Source: Tolypeutes matacus (Eukaryota; Chordata; Mammalia; Cingulata; Chlamyphoridae). From it: 64,000 bases of DNA. Below the pieces are notes generated by a model, which was not told the origin of the DNA, did no database searches, and was given only the letters and a program-made list of their open reading frames with translations. The position numbers and the translations under genes were made by a program. Below, piece after piece: positions 1 to 11,921 of this stretch. Location of the stretch: NCBI GenBank assembly GCA_026826555.1, contig JAKSZT010054583.1, forward strand, positions 913,161 to 977,160, given 5' to 3'. The stretch's first letter is position 1. Each line of letters begins with the position of its first letter.

Positions 1-1657
1 TAACTTTTTGTTGAATACATGAATGGCAATTGAAGGAAAAAAGGAAGAAGAAACTCATATCTGCCACAGGAAAATTATTTCCTAATTTTTCATTTTAAGT
101 AGTATTCCCCATGCTTTGGCTGGAGCATAACACACACTGGAAAGGGCTCAATATCTAATTATATTTTAAATTATAACTGCTAGCTTTGAGTTTTAATAAC
201 ATCATTTGCCTTCTCTTCTGCTGCAACCAACTCTAAATAGGCTTAGTACTTAAAATACTATAAACAGGGCCCCTCAACTTATATGTATTAAAATGTTTAA
301 TATTGTGAACTCTAAAAACATGCTGGTTTTCAAAAATTAGCTAATTACACTAATATCTATTTATATGCTTAGTTTTATACCAACACATTATTTAATTCTT
401 AAGCTTGTCTCTTGACATCAGTGGAAGTATTTGAATCCCTGATACCTCCCAATTAAAATGTCAGTGGAAGCAACTGGTATAGATAAAGCCCAGATTTTGT
501 CACACCTCATCAGTCTTCTCTGTATCATGCACAACCACGCTTAATGAGGTAAGATGGGAAATGTCTACTAGCTAAGACATTTTAGCTTCATCAAATTGGA
601 GTTCTAAAGTTGAGAGACTAGCTCCTTATTTGGTAAACATGGTAATTGACTTCTATAGCCTTTTAGAAAATACATTTGTATATATCCTTTTTAAATCTAG
701 AAAGAAATGTGATACTCATGAATGAATGAATAAGAAATGAGTCCTCTATGTATCTTTCCATCAACATACTAAATATCAGCATGCAGTCCATGTCAAGAAC
801 ACCAAGTAGTTAAGCGTTATTTCCAGAACAAATGCTTCAAGGTATTATCGTTAATCTGGTGATGTTTCACAGCTTTTTAGTGTTACGAAAGTATATTCTG
901 TCATTCCTTCCACAACCCTTTTACCAGCATCCTAAATCCTGACCCAAGTCAGCAATGGAGTGATGTTTAAGGTAATCAACAAGAAGCAGAACATTTCCAG
1001 AAGAGCATATTGAGTCTCAAATAACTTTTAAATTCAAATTATCAGTATTTAGGTTATTTATTAGTGTGCATATTATAACCATATTTAAGCCTCAGTGCCT
1101 GAGGAAAATACGGAAATCTTAGATAAGTTTAGAGGAAAATCATAACAGCGAATGAAATGCAGAAAATAAGATCTATAAAGAAAAATTATTGAAGCACAAT
1201 ATTTTTTGAAATAGCTAAGCAACTGGTCATCCGGAATCCAGAGACCTTTGTCTTCTCCATCCTAGCCCTGATGGCTACCACCAACAAAGTGTGATTTTAC
1301 CACTAACACCTCAGTATATCCAAAAGTACAGTCATTCATAGACAGGATAGCAACACAGCGTAAGAACCCTGACAATCCCATGACTGATTTTGAAAAAAGG
1401 AACACAAATAGAGCCCTGTTAAGTTACACTGCTTCCTATTTTCTTCAGATATATTCTAGGTCAAATTTGTTCCCTTAAAATATGGCTATGTATAATTATA
1501 AAATGAAAAAATAAGGCGTGGAACAGATGTTAAGTTCTGTCCTAAAATTTCCATGTCATTCCATGTTTCTACCCTTTTCTAATGAACCCTGGTCTCTGTC
1601 AGACACAGCATACTTCAAGCTTAATGAAGTAAATGTGACTAAAACGAAAGCCTAAAA
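1..1657. other. Intronic DNA, nothing assigned
   Basis: AT-rich sequence with stop codons in all frames. I see no exon, RNA gene or clear repeat here. By position it belongs to an upstream intron of PDZRN4. Confidence 0.5.
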
Positions 1658-1864
1658 CATTGGTTCTCAAGGTGTGATCTCATCCCAAGGGGGCATTTTG
1701 CAATGTCTCGAGATATATTTGGTTGCCACGGCTGGGTGGGGAACCTGCTGGCATCTATGGGCAGAGGCCAGCGACACTGATAAACGTCTTGCAATGCACA
1801 GTACAGCACCCACAACAGAGTTACCAGTCCAAATGGCAATAGTGCCAGTGTTGAGAAAGCCCCA
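1658..1864 (+). mobile_element. MER5A-type hAT (Charlie) DNA transposon remnant
   Basis: The block opens with a TTGGTTCTCAA-type terminal repeat and closes with GTTGAGAAAGCCCC, the inverted-terminal pattern of MER5A. The interior follows the remembered consensus closely: CAATGTCTCGAGA, then CTGGCATCTATGGGCAGAGGC, then CAATGCACAGTACAGC, then AATAGTGCCAGTGTTGAG. The element is non-autonomous and long inactive. Small open frames on both strands inside it are accidental. Confidence 0.85.
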
Positions 1865-2537
1865 TCTAGAGGATTCTGTGCTCTTCAGCAATCCAGTCGC
1901 TTAGGAAATAATTTCCACAAACTGCTCCTCTGTGCACCTTGCATTAGAGTGATCACAGGGGTAATGGAGCAGTACATGTGAATATAACTTAGCTCCATCT
2001 TTGGAATGTCAACAATTTACACACATGGCCTAATTTACACAATGAGAGGAAGTCAACTCACCATCTTCTAAACTAAATGTATTTCTTAATTTATTCTGAA
2101 AGATTTAGACTTCATAAAGTTTGAGTATTTTCCTGAGGTTTTCAACTCTTCCTCTTCACCAGAAACTCTCACCTTGTGAAGCTGTCATTTGATACGTCTT
2201 GGACATTAGTAAAAATTTAATGGCGACATACATTACCCCAAATACTCAGCTTTCTAAAGGTTACTAAATTGAATAATACTTTATAAGGGCCAAGTGCAGC
2301 CGATAGTTCTGTGCTCTGATTTCTAGTTAACTCAGATACACTTAGCAGAACTTGAGAATCAAGAATAGATTCTGTCTCCTTGTCATCATTACTTTCTTTA
2401 AAAGCAGTTCTGCTGAGTTCATATTTTTGGTTTTAAATTAAGAACCATTTTCTAGATCCTGCATAGTAATTAATAACTAATCTAGACAACAGGTTGAGAA
2501 CAAAGAGAGATGTCTCTGGTAGCACAAAAAGAATGCT
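1865..2537. other. Intronic DNA, nothing assigned
   Basis: No coding or repeat signal that I can support. Confidence 0.4.
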
Positions 2538-2710
2538 GAGAGCCAGTCAGGCTTTGAACCCCAGCTTTACCGCTTGTTTTGTGACCTTGGCAAAAAAAAA
2601 TCATTTAAATCAATATTTACCTCTCATTTAAGATGTGGCTAATACATAAATCTCCTATGTGGATCAAGATAAATGTTGGTGAGGCCATTAATTTATAAAC
2701 TGCATAGGTT
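2538..2710 (+). mobile_element. Probable degraded MIR SINE
   Basis: Reads in MIR order: CAGGCTTTGAACCCCAGCTTTACC, a core-like TGTGACCTTGGCAA, then a diverged tail. The match is weak outside the core, so the ends are approximate. Confidence 0.45.
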
Positions 2711-2764
2711 GCAGATATCAAGAACTAACTCCCCTCATCTGTAATGACTTCACAAGTGTTTGAA

Positions 2765-2875
2765 ACTTATTATGGACTGAGATTCTGAGGGTTTAAGTGA
2801 CTTTTATGAGTCTATATTGATAGCAAATGGCAGAACTACAAGGGCAACTCAGGTACCCTGATCCCTAAGAATATG
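2765..2875 (-). mobile_element. Probable degraded MIR SINE, reverse orientation
   Basis: Contains GAGGGTTTAAGTGACTTT and AAATGGCAGAACTACAAGG, a faint reverse-complement MIR core. Low identity. Confidence 0.4.
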
Positions 2876-3059
2876 GCTATAATGTTTTAGCCATCCTTCT
2901 TTAAATTTCTACCATTCACATTTCTTACTCAGCAAGACTAAATGCACCATTGTGCCACTCACTGATAGACACTGAATAGAGAATCCTTAGGGATGCCTGG
3001 TAGATAAAGAAGCATTAGAAATAATTTCCATATTTTAATTGAAACTGTACTGTATCTCA

Positions 3060-3250
3060 GTACTGGTTACTTCCCACAAATTGTCTTATTACCCTAACAG
3101 TTTTGGAGATCAGCATTATTACCCCCAATTTACAGATGAGGAGACCAAAGTTCAGAAAATGTCAGATGGATCTAAAATCACATAACTTATAAGGGACACA
3201 GCTAGAATTCAAACCCAGGACTAAACATTCATCCTTTGCCCCCTTACTTT
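3060..3250 (-). mobile_element. MIR SINE, reverse orientation
   Basis: The series ATTATTACCCCCAATTTACA, GATGAGGAGACC, CACATAACTTATAAG, ACACAGCTAGAATTCAAACC is the reverse complement of the MIR core and tRNA-related half. Good order and spacing, moderate divergence. Confidence 0.75.
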
Positions 3251-3418
3251 AGTCTGCCTTTGTTCATCCTAGTTATACAAGAATCAGAATCTTTTCATCT
3301 ACTCTTCAAGCAATACAATCACTCAAAACAGCACTTTCTCAGTGTCCACAGTTCTTGTTTGTCCACAAGGATGTCATGTACAGCATTCAACCCAAATAAG
3401 GGCTAAGTGTGGCTCAGG

Positions 3419-3460
3419 TCTCTCTCTCTCTCCCTTCCCCACCCCCACCCCCCAACCCCT
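3419..3460. repeat. Pyrimidine-rich simple repeat
   Basis: A run of CT dinucleotides followed by C-rich sequence. Chance open frames across it have no coding character. Confidence 0.8.
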
Positions 3461-3475
3461 ATATTCTCTCTCCTC

Positions 3476-5162
3476 TTGTTTTTAACTCTCTAGCTCTCTC
3501 CATTCTCCCATCTCATAACAAGAAGGTTAAAAGAGAACTGAAGGAAAATATAACTTATGGGGAACACTTTTACAATGAAGAACAAATTTAAATATGTCAT
3601 CTCTCTCCGTAGACCAAGAAAAGAGGTCAAACCCTCACAGGGGCATCCCCTCATGTCATAGGCTCTTCAGGAGGATCCCTCCTCTAAAAGCCTCTGCTTT
3701 GAGCCTCCCCACAAATTTCAAGAAATTTCCACCATCTACCTCTTCGTGGGATATCACATGCCAAATACATCTTCTCTCCCTCAGCAGTATATAAAGTCTA
3801 ACTTAATAGAATAATATTCCAAGGGCCGCAGTGGTACAGGGCAGAGTAGACCTTTGTACCCTTAAGTGCCACAAGTTATTTCAGGATGAGCATGGGCACT
3901 GCCAGATTCTTGGAGGTTTCCCTTCCAGCATAAACAGCAGATCTGCTTTACTTATTGGGGTATCTGGTAGATAACTGTTAAAATACACACAGCAGACACC
4001 ACGTTCATATATGTACCCTACGTGCCCAGGCGTTTCAATAGCATATGACTTCTCAGAGTGAGTTTTTGAAATTTTCAGTCCTGTTCAATCAGTGGTGAAA
4101 ATTGTGTTAAAATTGGGGTAAATGGTATAACCAGGTGTGCTGGCTTTCCCTGTCCATGGGGACTTTTTCTTTCTATAACTTAGTGAAATGTTGGGAAAGG
4201 CTGGGTCAGGAATTGCCAGCTAGGCACAGTTCTAAGAAAAATCGACTATTTTGTTCAGTTTCTAAACATTCATATTTAACATTTTTGTTCTATCTGGAAA
4301 TTGTGTGTTATATCTTAAGCTGATGAAGCCTTGAAGAGCTCATCATGTGTTTAATAACAACCACTTGTGCTCATATGCTAATAATGGCCTTCTGAAAACC
4401 GATAAATATTTACCTCTGTGTGTTTTCTTTGTCTAGTTCCTAAGCCTATATTAATGTCCAATATATGCTGAATAAAAATATTTTCACTTGATATAATTTT
4501 AATAACCTAATTCATATCTGTTTCTCCCATACATATTCATATGAAGACCACATAACCCCTAGAAATATGAAACTTATGTTCTGAATTGATTAGCGTATCA
4601 AGCAATTGTATCGGATGCATACAAAAACGTATGCTCTCCATGATCTGAAAAGATGTTTTCTAAGTTAAATATTTATTTATTCACCAATCTGTAACTCCTC
4701 CTTTATGCTACTGTCACAATCTGAAAAATATAAAACAGTTGACAAGCTGATTAAGTTCCCTATATTAAAATATCTTTAAAAGGTAGCAAAAACATATCAT
4801 CTAAGATTAATTTACTATGTTATCTTCTTTATATGCAAAACTCTGAGTTTAAATCTTGATTACAAGAAGGCAAGGAGAAGATCTTAGACCATATGAAAAG
4901 CACGTGACTGCTTCCTATTACAGAGTTTCTCTCAAAAATTAATGAAAAGAGTTGTAAGAGCAAAAATCCGTGACGCTTGGTGTGGATTATTGAAAAGCAG
5001 AAAAGGGGAGGCAGTCTAAGTAACAGTTATGTTGCTGCAAGGAAGAGGGTGTTTTAACTTTCGTCTGTGATGTGAGCTTTTTATCAGTTTGCAGGTGGTG
5101 TAAATCTGCCATTCATAAGGAAATAAAGGGAATGAAACTGTTAACTACTGAGTCTAACCACT
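3476..5162. other. Intronic DNA, nothing assigned
   Basis: AT-rich, no coding signal. 3820-3990 is more GC-rich but matches no repeat family I can name. Confidence 0.4.
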
Positions 5163-5404
5163 CTGGCATTCATTTCAAGTTCTCTAAAGTTCTCTAAAAT
5201 ATAAGATATTGGTGGTGCAAAAAAAAAAAAAAAAAAAAAAAATCAGACTTCATTTAGCATTCTACTAGTCACTCCTTTTGGATTATTCTGGCATTCATTT
5301 CAACTTCTCTAAAGTTCTCTAAAGTAGAAGATATTGGTGGTGAAAAAAAAAAAACAACAGAACTTCATTTAGCATTCTACTAGTCACTCCTTTTGGATTA
5401 TTCT
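5163..5404 (+). repeat. Two-copy tandem duplication, about 125-bp unit
   Basis: Unit one (5163-5287) and unit two (5288-5404) both run from CTGGCATTCATTTCAA through an A-run to CACTCCTTTTGGATTATTC. They differ by a few substitutions and mainly by the length of the internal A-run, about 25 A in the first against 12 in the second. There are no terminal inverted repeats, so a local tandem duplication is the simplest reading. Confidence 0.95.
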
Positions 5405-6217
5405 TTACACCTTTGAAATGTCCAAGTCACTCTGGGATAGCTGTTTGTAAGCTGCCACTGGGAGATGACATTTAAAACGAATGAAAGAGATATAGGCAAC
5501 ATCCTCTGTAAATAAACAAAATAAACCTTGGCTCTAAAGCTGGTGTGGAAATGCTTGTTTTCTGTCCCGCTCTTCTGTGCATATGGCATTCTGGAAATTA
5601 TAAATTCTATTTTACAGAACTACAATATTTATTACCAGAGGAAAATAGATTATTAATTACAGCCAAAGGCTGCTTTGATTAAATATACAATTAATTAGCT
5701 ATGCTAAGCTCATCCATCCCAGAGCTCCTCATATTTTCAGCCTGATGATTCTTCTAGTACTTTTAATTAAAATTGTTCTAAAAAGCCACAAGTTAGCTGC
5801 ATGTGCACTTAAACTGAAGTTATCTCCTCGGTGTTTCACTGGTTTCCGTATGCCATGTAATTAATCTTTAGTGATTAAATGTACATAAAATCATTGGAGA
5901 TGCAAGGTAATTTGTGCAGACACGGAACAATGGAGAACTTTCACTGGGCCTTGGCAGGATTGTTTTATCTGCTGAGAATTATTTCAAAAGCATACAGATC
6001 TTAATTGTTTGCAGGAAGTAAATTGATAAAAATTGGTCCCTCTCTCCTACTCTTCCAAAGAAAGCTAAATAAAATCAATAGCATTAGGACAGAAAAGTGT
6101 TCGTGGAAATTCCAGTTTAAGAATGTGATGGCTTTATCTGTGGAGTTACACCTGCTTTGTTGCTCTCTCTTGCTTGCTTCCTAAAGCAGACATAGAGCTG
6201 TACGAAACACAGTTGTC
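5405..6217. other. Unique AT-rich intronic block, candidate conserved element
   Basis: No repeat family recognised. It holds several homeodomain-type TAATTA cores (near 5653, 5692, 5763 and 5859), a TCF/LEF-like CTTTGAT at 5673 and a SOX-like AACAATGG at 5926. These motifs are frequent by chance in AT-rich DNA, so any regulatory role is inference only. Confidence 0.3.
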
Positions 6218-6420
6218 AAAAAGCGTCCCCCCCCCCATTTTGGGGAATCTAAGCACCTCTTGAAATATATGTATATATATATATATATATATAAATAACA
6301 TTTTTGTAAGCAAATACACATATATGCATATATATTTATATATCATTTTGCAAATGTTTGTATGTATTGTGAGAATTTTGATTTTTACCCATAATAATAA
6401 TAAAAAAAAAAGCGTCCCCC
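6218..6420 (+). mobile_element. Short 5'-truncated LINE-1 3' end (A-type) with 14-bp target duplication
   Basis: The insert 6232-6406 is flanked by two copies of AAAAAGCGTCCCCC (6218-6231 and 6407-6420). It starts at TTTTGGGGAATCTAAGCACC, passes a TA microsatellite, and ends TTTTTACCCATAATAATAAT plus an A-tail. It shares its 3' end with copies at 21066-21343 and 59506-59874. The perfect target duplication suggests a fairly recent L1-mediated insertion. Confidence 0.85.
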
Positions 6421-7144
6421 AAATGTTTCTAATTATATGTGCATGCACCCAGATAAATCCAAAACCTCAAGTAAGTTACATCTTTCCACGCAGTCCAGCA
6501 GCCTTTTGTAGAGTTCCTTCTGTTTGAAACATGGCTCACGATTATATCATTCACCCTGGTAAGAGGACCCCCCGGGAACTTCGTCTGCATTCTTAGGAGG
6601 CAGCAGCAGTGGTTAGTCACAGGCAGCCTAAGCTGGACTTTAACTGGTGATTTAAGGTAAAAACGTCAATCACAGAGTGACAGGCACTTGGGTCACCTCC
6701 TTGCCTGGGGTTTTCCTGATTCATATATAGAAATACAAGGAGGGGATTCTCTTTACCAAAGTTTTAAGAAACTGCAGGGGTTGTTTAAGGAATAGTGCTT
6801 ATTCATGCATGTGTGTACTTTTCCATAGGTTTTTAGAACTGCCAGGATCCTGGCATAGCATCTTGTCTATCCTTTACAGAAACTTTTTTTTTTCACTTTT
6901 CAACTGGAGTTTTTTTGTGCTGAGGACACAGATTTAGATGATTATCCATAATTTTGTGTATGTCAGCAGTTGATCTACCGTTTAATTGTAATCTTATGGG
7001 TGATTTACTAAAAGAAACTATATCCTTAAAAAAGAAGAATTAACTTCCTACTGATCCTCTTAGAGCTTCAGTGCTAAAAACCCTAATGATGTTTAAAAGT
7101 AATCAATGTGAATTTGTAGAAAAATGCTGATTTTATTTTTCTCT
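6421..7144. other. Intronic DNA, nothing assigned
   Basis: No coding or clear repeat signal. Confidence 0.4.
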
Positions 7145-7315
7145 TAGTAGCTGTGTGACCCTGAATGAGTTGCTTAACTTCTTTAGGGTCAATTCCTTCA
7201 GCTATAGGATTGATAAGTTAACAATAATTTCTGCCTCTCTAGTAGAGTGTACAGCACTTAGTAAGTACTCAATAAGTTTTTATTAGTGTTGCTGTAATCA
7301 TCATTATCCATTTTA
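7145..7315 (+). mobile_element. MIR SINE
   Basis: TAGTAGCTGTGTGACC, GAGTTGCTTAACTTCTTTAG, and AAGTACTCAATAAG with a TATT-rich end follow the MIR consensus from core to 3' end. Confidence 0.75.
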
Positions 7316-8497
7316 ATTTTCACTCAGAGACAACCTTGTCAATAAAATCACTGGGGCAAATTCCAATTATTTTATATAAAATAACCTTAGTTGCTATTTT
7401 AAGTACATTTTCTTTATTTTTGCCTTCCATAAAAATCTACTTTTTTTATTATTATAGAACAAAATATTTCTTTCCAAAGCCCATGATTTAAGTGACGTAG
7501 GAGCATGGTGTTAAGGTTTGAGGCACCAGCTCCGGTGGTTTTACTTGCAGACATAAAAGCTTGCAAATTTCCCTGAAGGCTTGGCCTTTTTTACTATAGT
7601 TTTATGTCACGGACTGAGCTCAACAAGTGTCAGAATGAATTCAAATGTCAGAATTGATTGTTGAAAATGATTTAAACCACCTGCTTCTCCTTGAGTGATG
7701 ACCATTTGTTCAGATTTTGTCCTGTCATTCCAAATTGGTATGAATACCTTTCAGCTTACAGGCACTCTGAGATGCTGGTATTGGAAAAAGGCAGGTGCAT
7801 GATCATGCAGGCTCAGTTTTCTCACGTTAAACCCATGTTCTAAAACTCTAAAACACTTATGTATTCATTTTGGCAAAATATCATTCTAAGTTTATATCCA
7901 TAGAAAGGTATAAATGATTCAGATGGAGAGCCCTAGACAGTATAAGGGTCTCTATGTATGTGAGTTTTTGTGTGTGTGTATGTGTGTGTGATTGGGCAAT
8001 TGCCCTCTTGGCTAGTCCCAACCAGAAGAGCAGAGTTTCAGAACATTGGAAAAATGTTTTGTTTTGTTTTGTTTTGTTTTCAATTTCTAAAATAGCCACT
8101 GAAGATAAAGCAACATCTACTTAGAAGATCTTTATATTTTCATCCTAAAAAATCAACTTGTACAGCTTGTATTTCTGTGCAGTGTGGGTTTAGTTCATTG
8201 GAGTGGAAACCGAAGGCTGTTGGGGAAAAGTCTGCAATCTGATGGGTCCCATTGGGACACTTGTGAATGAGAGCTGCAGAATTCCACCTCACTGCTCTCT
8301 CCATCAGCCTCTGGGCCATCCACACTGTCCTTCTCTTGATCCAGGAGCTCCTCGTGTTTATCCCAGTCCCTTCCAAACTGACTCCCTGCCCACTCCTCAG
8401 TTACTCCTCACCCCAGCCTTCAGAGTTATCGTCCCTAAACTCAATGGGATCGCATTACTCTTCAGATGGAAGGTGTACTTTAGCATAGCTCATAGAG
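7316..8497. other. Intronic DNA with small simple repeats
   Basis: Contains a TG/TGTA run near 7968-7991 and a GTTTT run near 8057-8080. The rest is unassigned. An open frame of 110 codons at 8203-8535 has no recognisable domain and runs into the neighbouring transposon remnant, so I do not call it a gene. Confidence 0.45.
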
Positions 8498-8692
8498 CAG
8501 GGGTTCTTGACAAAGGGTCCATGAGCTTGAATTGAAATTCAAAAAACATTATTCTTGTGGGGACGTGGTGGTGCAGGTGTGATATATTTATTAAATAATG
8601 CACAGTGAAGTGTGGACTTCATAAGGCATCCGTGGTTTTCACCTGACTGGCAAAGATGTCCGTCGAACAAAAAAGGTGAGAACCCCTACCAT
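8498..8692. mobile_element. Probable non-autonomous hAT DNA transposon remnant
   Basis: Ends form an imperfect inverted pair, AGGGGTTCTTGAC on the left and GGTGAGAACCCCT on the right, the pattern of Charlie-group elements that begin CAGGGGTTCTTAAC. The interior has no coding capacity. The family is not determined. Confidence 0.55.
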
Positions 8693-8834
8693 AGAGGACA
8701 TTTGGGATCTTTGCCTCCTCTGCAGCCTCTTCAGCCAACACTCACCCAAATCCCTCCATGCTCAGGGGCACCAGAGCTCCCGTTGATCCTCGCATCACAG
8801 CGGTGTGTCAGCGCTTTAGCTGTATCATCTATTT

Positions 8835-8975
8835 GATCCTATCCACACTCTATGTGTGGTAGTATCTTCTTGTCCAGATGAAGATACTGAGGCTCAGAGA
8901 GTTTAAGTAACTAACTCAGTCACTCAGCTAGCCCTGAGAACGGTATTTAGACCCCAGCTGAAAATGATTCTCATA
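8835..8975 (-). mobile_element. MIR SINE, reverse orientation
   Basis: GATGAAGATACTGAGGCTCA, GAGAGTTTAAGTAACT, CAGTCACTCAGCTAGC and ATTTAGACCCCAG track the reverse MIR consensus. Confidence 0.75.
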
Positions 8976-9385
8976 TCCATGTCCGACAATGAATGATGGG
9001 TGTGGCTTAAGAAAGGAGCAGTAGATGCATTTGCTTGCCGCCTATAAATCATTTATACAATATATGTTTTCAGTAAAAAGAATAATGTAGGTAACTGGAC
9101 TACAAAATGGAATTCGGTAGTGAATGGAATGCGGTACACATGTAAACACAGATAAATTTAAGGAAAAACACAATCCCATTTGTTTGAACAGTTCTTGATA
9201 GACATATATGAAAATTTATTTAACATATGGTTGTTGAGTGCCAAGCATGTTTTAAGTCCTGAGACTACAGCATAGGCCAAAGTAGTTAGTGTCTAGTCAT
9301 TGAATATTTCTTGCACAGAAGCATTTCAATAGTGAAGCATTATATTGCTTTCTCACAGAAAAGGTGCAGCGAACCTCTGGTGAGT

Positions 9386-9895
9386 ATGTCTGTGGCAGTT
9401 TGATGTAGTTATGAATTCCAAAAATATAATTGAATCATGCTTGTAAACTGATCTGTTAATCTGGGCATGATTAGGTTAGTATTAGGGTGTTGAGCCCCAC
9501 CCCTTGGTGGGTGGGGAATTGAATATAAAAGGCAAGGCAAAGGAAAGTTGAAGCAGTCTTTTGAGAAGCAGTTTTGATGTTGGAAAGAAGGCCCCAGGGG
9601 AAGAGAAGCAAGCCGTTCGCCTAATCATCTACAGCTGACCTTGTGGAGGAACCAGGAGCTAAGCCCGGAGAGAAACGCAGCCCCGGGAAGAGAGGAACCC
9701 CAGAAGCCTGAACCTTGGCAAACGCCAGCAGCTGTCTTGCTCTAACACGTGGCAATGGACTGTGGTGAGAGAAGAAACTTAATGCTTTATGGCCTGGTAT
9801 CTGTGGACGTCTACCCCAAATAAATACCCTTTATAGAGACCAACCCATTTTTGGTATTTTACATTAGCACCCCTTTGGCTGACTAATACAATGTC
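9386..9895 (+). mobile_element. Solo ERVL-like LTR with perfect 5-bp target duplication
   Basis: The 500-bp element (9391-9890) begins TGTGGCAGTTTGATG and ends GACTAATACA, so it has TG...CA ends. It is flanked on both sides by ATGTC (9386-9390 and 9891-9895). A TATAAAAG box lies at 9524 and an AATAAA signal at 9819, as expected for U3 and R. No internal retroviral sequence follows, so it is a solo LTR left by recombination between LTRs. The 5-bp duplication suits ERVL/MaLR-type integration. The lineage looks xenarthran-specific, from memory. Confidence 0.88.
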
Positions 9896-10943
9896 ACTCA
9901 GCTTTTATTCCTGTGATTTAACAAATAGTTACTTTTTAGCAATTCTTTGTTCCAAGGACCATGCTAATTAGACAATAACTACAAAAATATGGTCTAACAA
10001 AATGTGTGTCTAGGGCACAATGTTATGTTTCTGATATGCATTTATGATCACATCACAAAGATAAGACCAAGAGATCATCTCTCAACGGCAAAGAGCATGT
10101 TTCCTCCTGATCAATGAATATGAAAAATGAATAGTTCTATCCAAATCCTCTATTACTGATGCTATTTATAGTAATTCATTTTTTTTAGAAAATCGGGGCC
10201 ATTTAATTGTAATGAAGGTTTTTTTTTCCCCAATGAAATAACGATTTCATTTTAACAGCATTTGCCCTATATATGCCTTATGTCTTTACTGCCTTAAGCC
10301 TGTTGCAGAAAATTTTATGTCTCCAGAATTTCTCATTAACATACTTGAATTCCATATGTCAAAATTCAATGGGTAGGTTTATTAATAATCAGCTATATCA
10401 GCTTAGTGTTATCTTAGGAAGTAAAAGGTCAGTAAGTAGTTGTTATCCAGCCATTTTATCAGTGAACTCTTCTCCAAAGACTTCAAGTCATTACTCACTG
10501 CTTATAGAGTCACTTGAGATATAAAAAGTCTTTTTATAGTAATGAATGAACTCCCACAATTAGCCAGAAGGCAGCCATCTATCACTTTAAATAGCTCATC
10601 TTGGAGGCGAACAAGATTTCAGGTGATATTTAGTAGAAGAATTGTTATGACAATGATAAAGTTGGTGATACCAGTCTGTGATTTTGGCTTATTGGAAAAT
10701 ATGAATGCGAGCATGTGTGTGTGCATATAAGGAGGGATAAAAGACTTCTAATGCAGAATAGGAAGTTGTTTCTCAAAAGATATGCAAATATAGAAACAAA
10801 CTCTATAGGTAGCTATGCATCCATCAATGATTTTTAATTATTTTTAACTATAAATTATTACAACTTGAATCTGTTTTAGCTAATAAAAATGTAATACTAT
10901 TTTTAGACATTTTATTTTAACATAATTAAAGACTTAACCAAAA

Positions 10944-10948
<5 letters not shown>
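9896..10948. other. Intronic DNA, nothing assigned
   Basis: AT-rich, no coding evidence. Short chance open frames at 10273-10524 and 10542-10730 show no domain. Confidence 0.4.
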
Positions 10949-10988
<40 letters not shown>

Positions 10989-11205
10989 AGGTACTGGGGC
11001 CGGGCATTGAACCCAGACCTTGTATGCATGAAGCCAGCACTCAATCATTGAGACACATCGGCTCCCCTGAGTTGTTTTGTTTTGTTTCATTTTTCATTTG
11101 TTTGCTTGTTGTTTGTTTTTGTTTTTAGGAGGCACCGGGGACAGAACCCGGGATCTCTCATGTGGAAATCAGGCACTCAACTGCTTTATCCACATCTGTT
11201 CCCCC
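10949..11205 (-). mobile_element. Dimeric tRNA-derived SINE (DAS-like), A-rich linker type
   Basis: Read on the minus strand: a first tRNA-like monomer with a GGTTCTGTCCC B-box, a linker rich in CAAA and CAAAA, a second monomer that opens near CAACTCAGGGGAGCC with a GGTTCAATGCC B-box, then a long A-tail (the T-run at 10949-10987). The same arrangement recurs at 51321-51592. B-boxes are decayed, so Pol III activity is unlikely. Confidence 0.8.
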
Positions 11206-11921
11206 AATATTTTACGAATAGTACAAAAAGTTGTCATGTACCATTTACCTAGAGTCCCCCAATTTTAACTTTTTACATTTGCTTTAGTGTGCCCCCTCTC
11301 TTCTTTTCTCCCTCTCTACCTATCCCTCTCTCTCTATCCCTGTCCTTTTCCCTCTCTTTTCCTCTCTCTTTCCCTCTGCCTCCTTGTCTCTGTCTCTCTT
11401 TCTCTCTCTCTGTCTTATCAAGTCAGAAGTCATAAAAATTAACCTCCCCATTAATGGGCAAATCACTTACCTCCTGATATGATACACTGAGAAGGACACA
11501 GCACCACTTCTTGGGCATTCTTGCCAAAAGTGCACATCCTGAATCTAATCAAGAGGAAATATTAAACAAACCCAAACTGAGGGATATTCTCCAAAATAAC
11601 TGCATGCATCAAATAAATAAATACTTTGAATTTGCTATATGATCTCAATAAAAGTTATACATAAGTTCTGCTTTCAGGACATGTGGCTTTTGCTAAATAC
11701 GAGAACCTAGAAATTGTGTTTTAGTTGCAACTCGTTTTGAAGTCATTTGTTCGTAAGGTTAATTCTCAGAGACCATAAATTTTTTTCCATGTTTTTTAAT
11801 GTTCTTGTTTAAATCAGAGGAATTTCATGTATAGCTCTATCAGTCAGGGTCACAAAAGGAAATGGAAGGCACTCTAAAAGGGCTTAACTGGAGATAGGTA
11901 AAAACTCCTTACTATTACGGG
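11206..11921. other. Intronic DNA with pyrimidine-rich tract
   Basis: 11281-11416 is a CT-rich low-complexity tract with CTCTCTCT runs. The remainder is unassigned. Confidence 0.5.

Noticed and set aside
6146..6448. Open frame of 100 codons rich in Ile and Tyr
   Set aside because: It translates the TA-rich LINE-1 3' end; the same peptide pattern recurs at the other copies.
8203..8535. 110-codon open frame as a small gene
   Set aside because: No domain or splice context, a competing frame overlaps it, and its end lies in a DNA transposon remnant.
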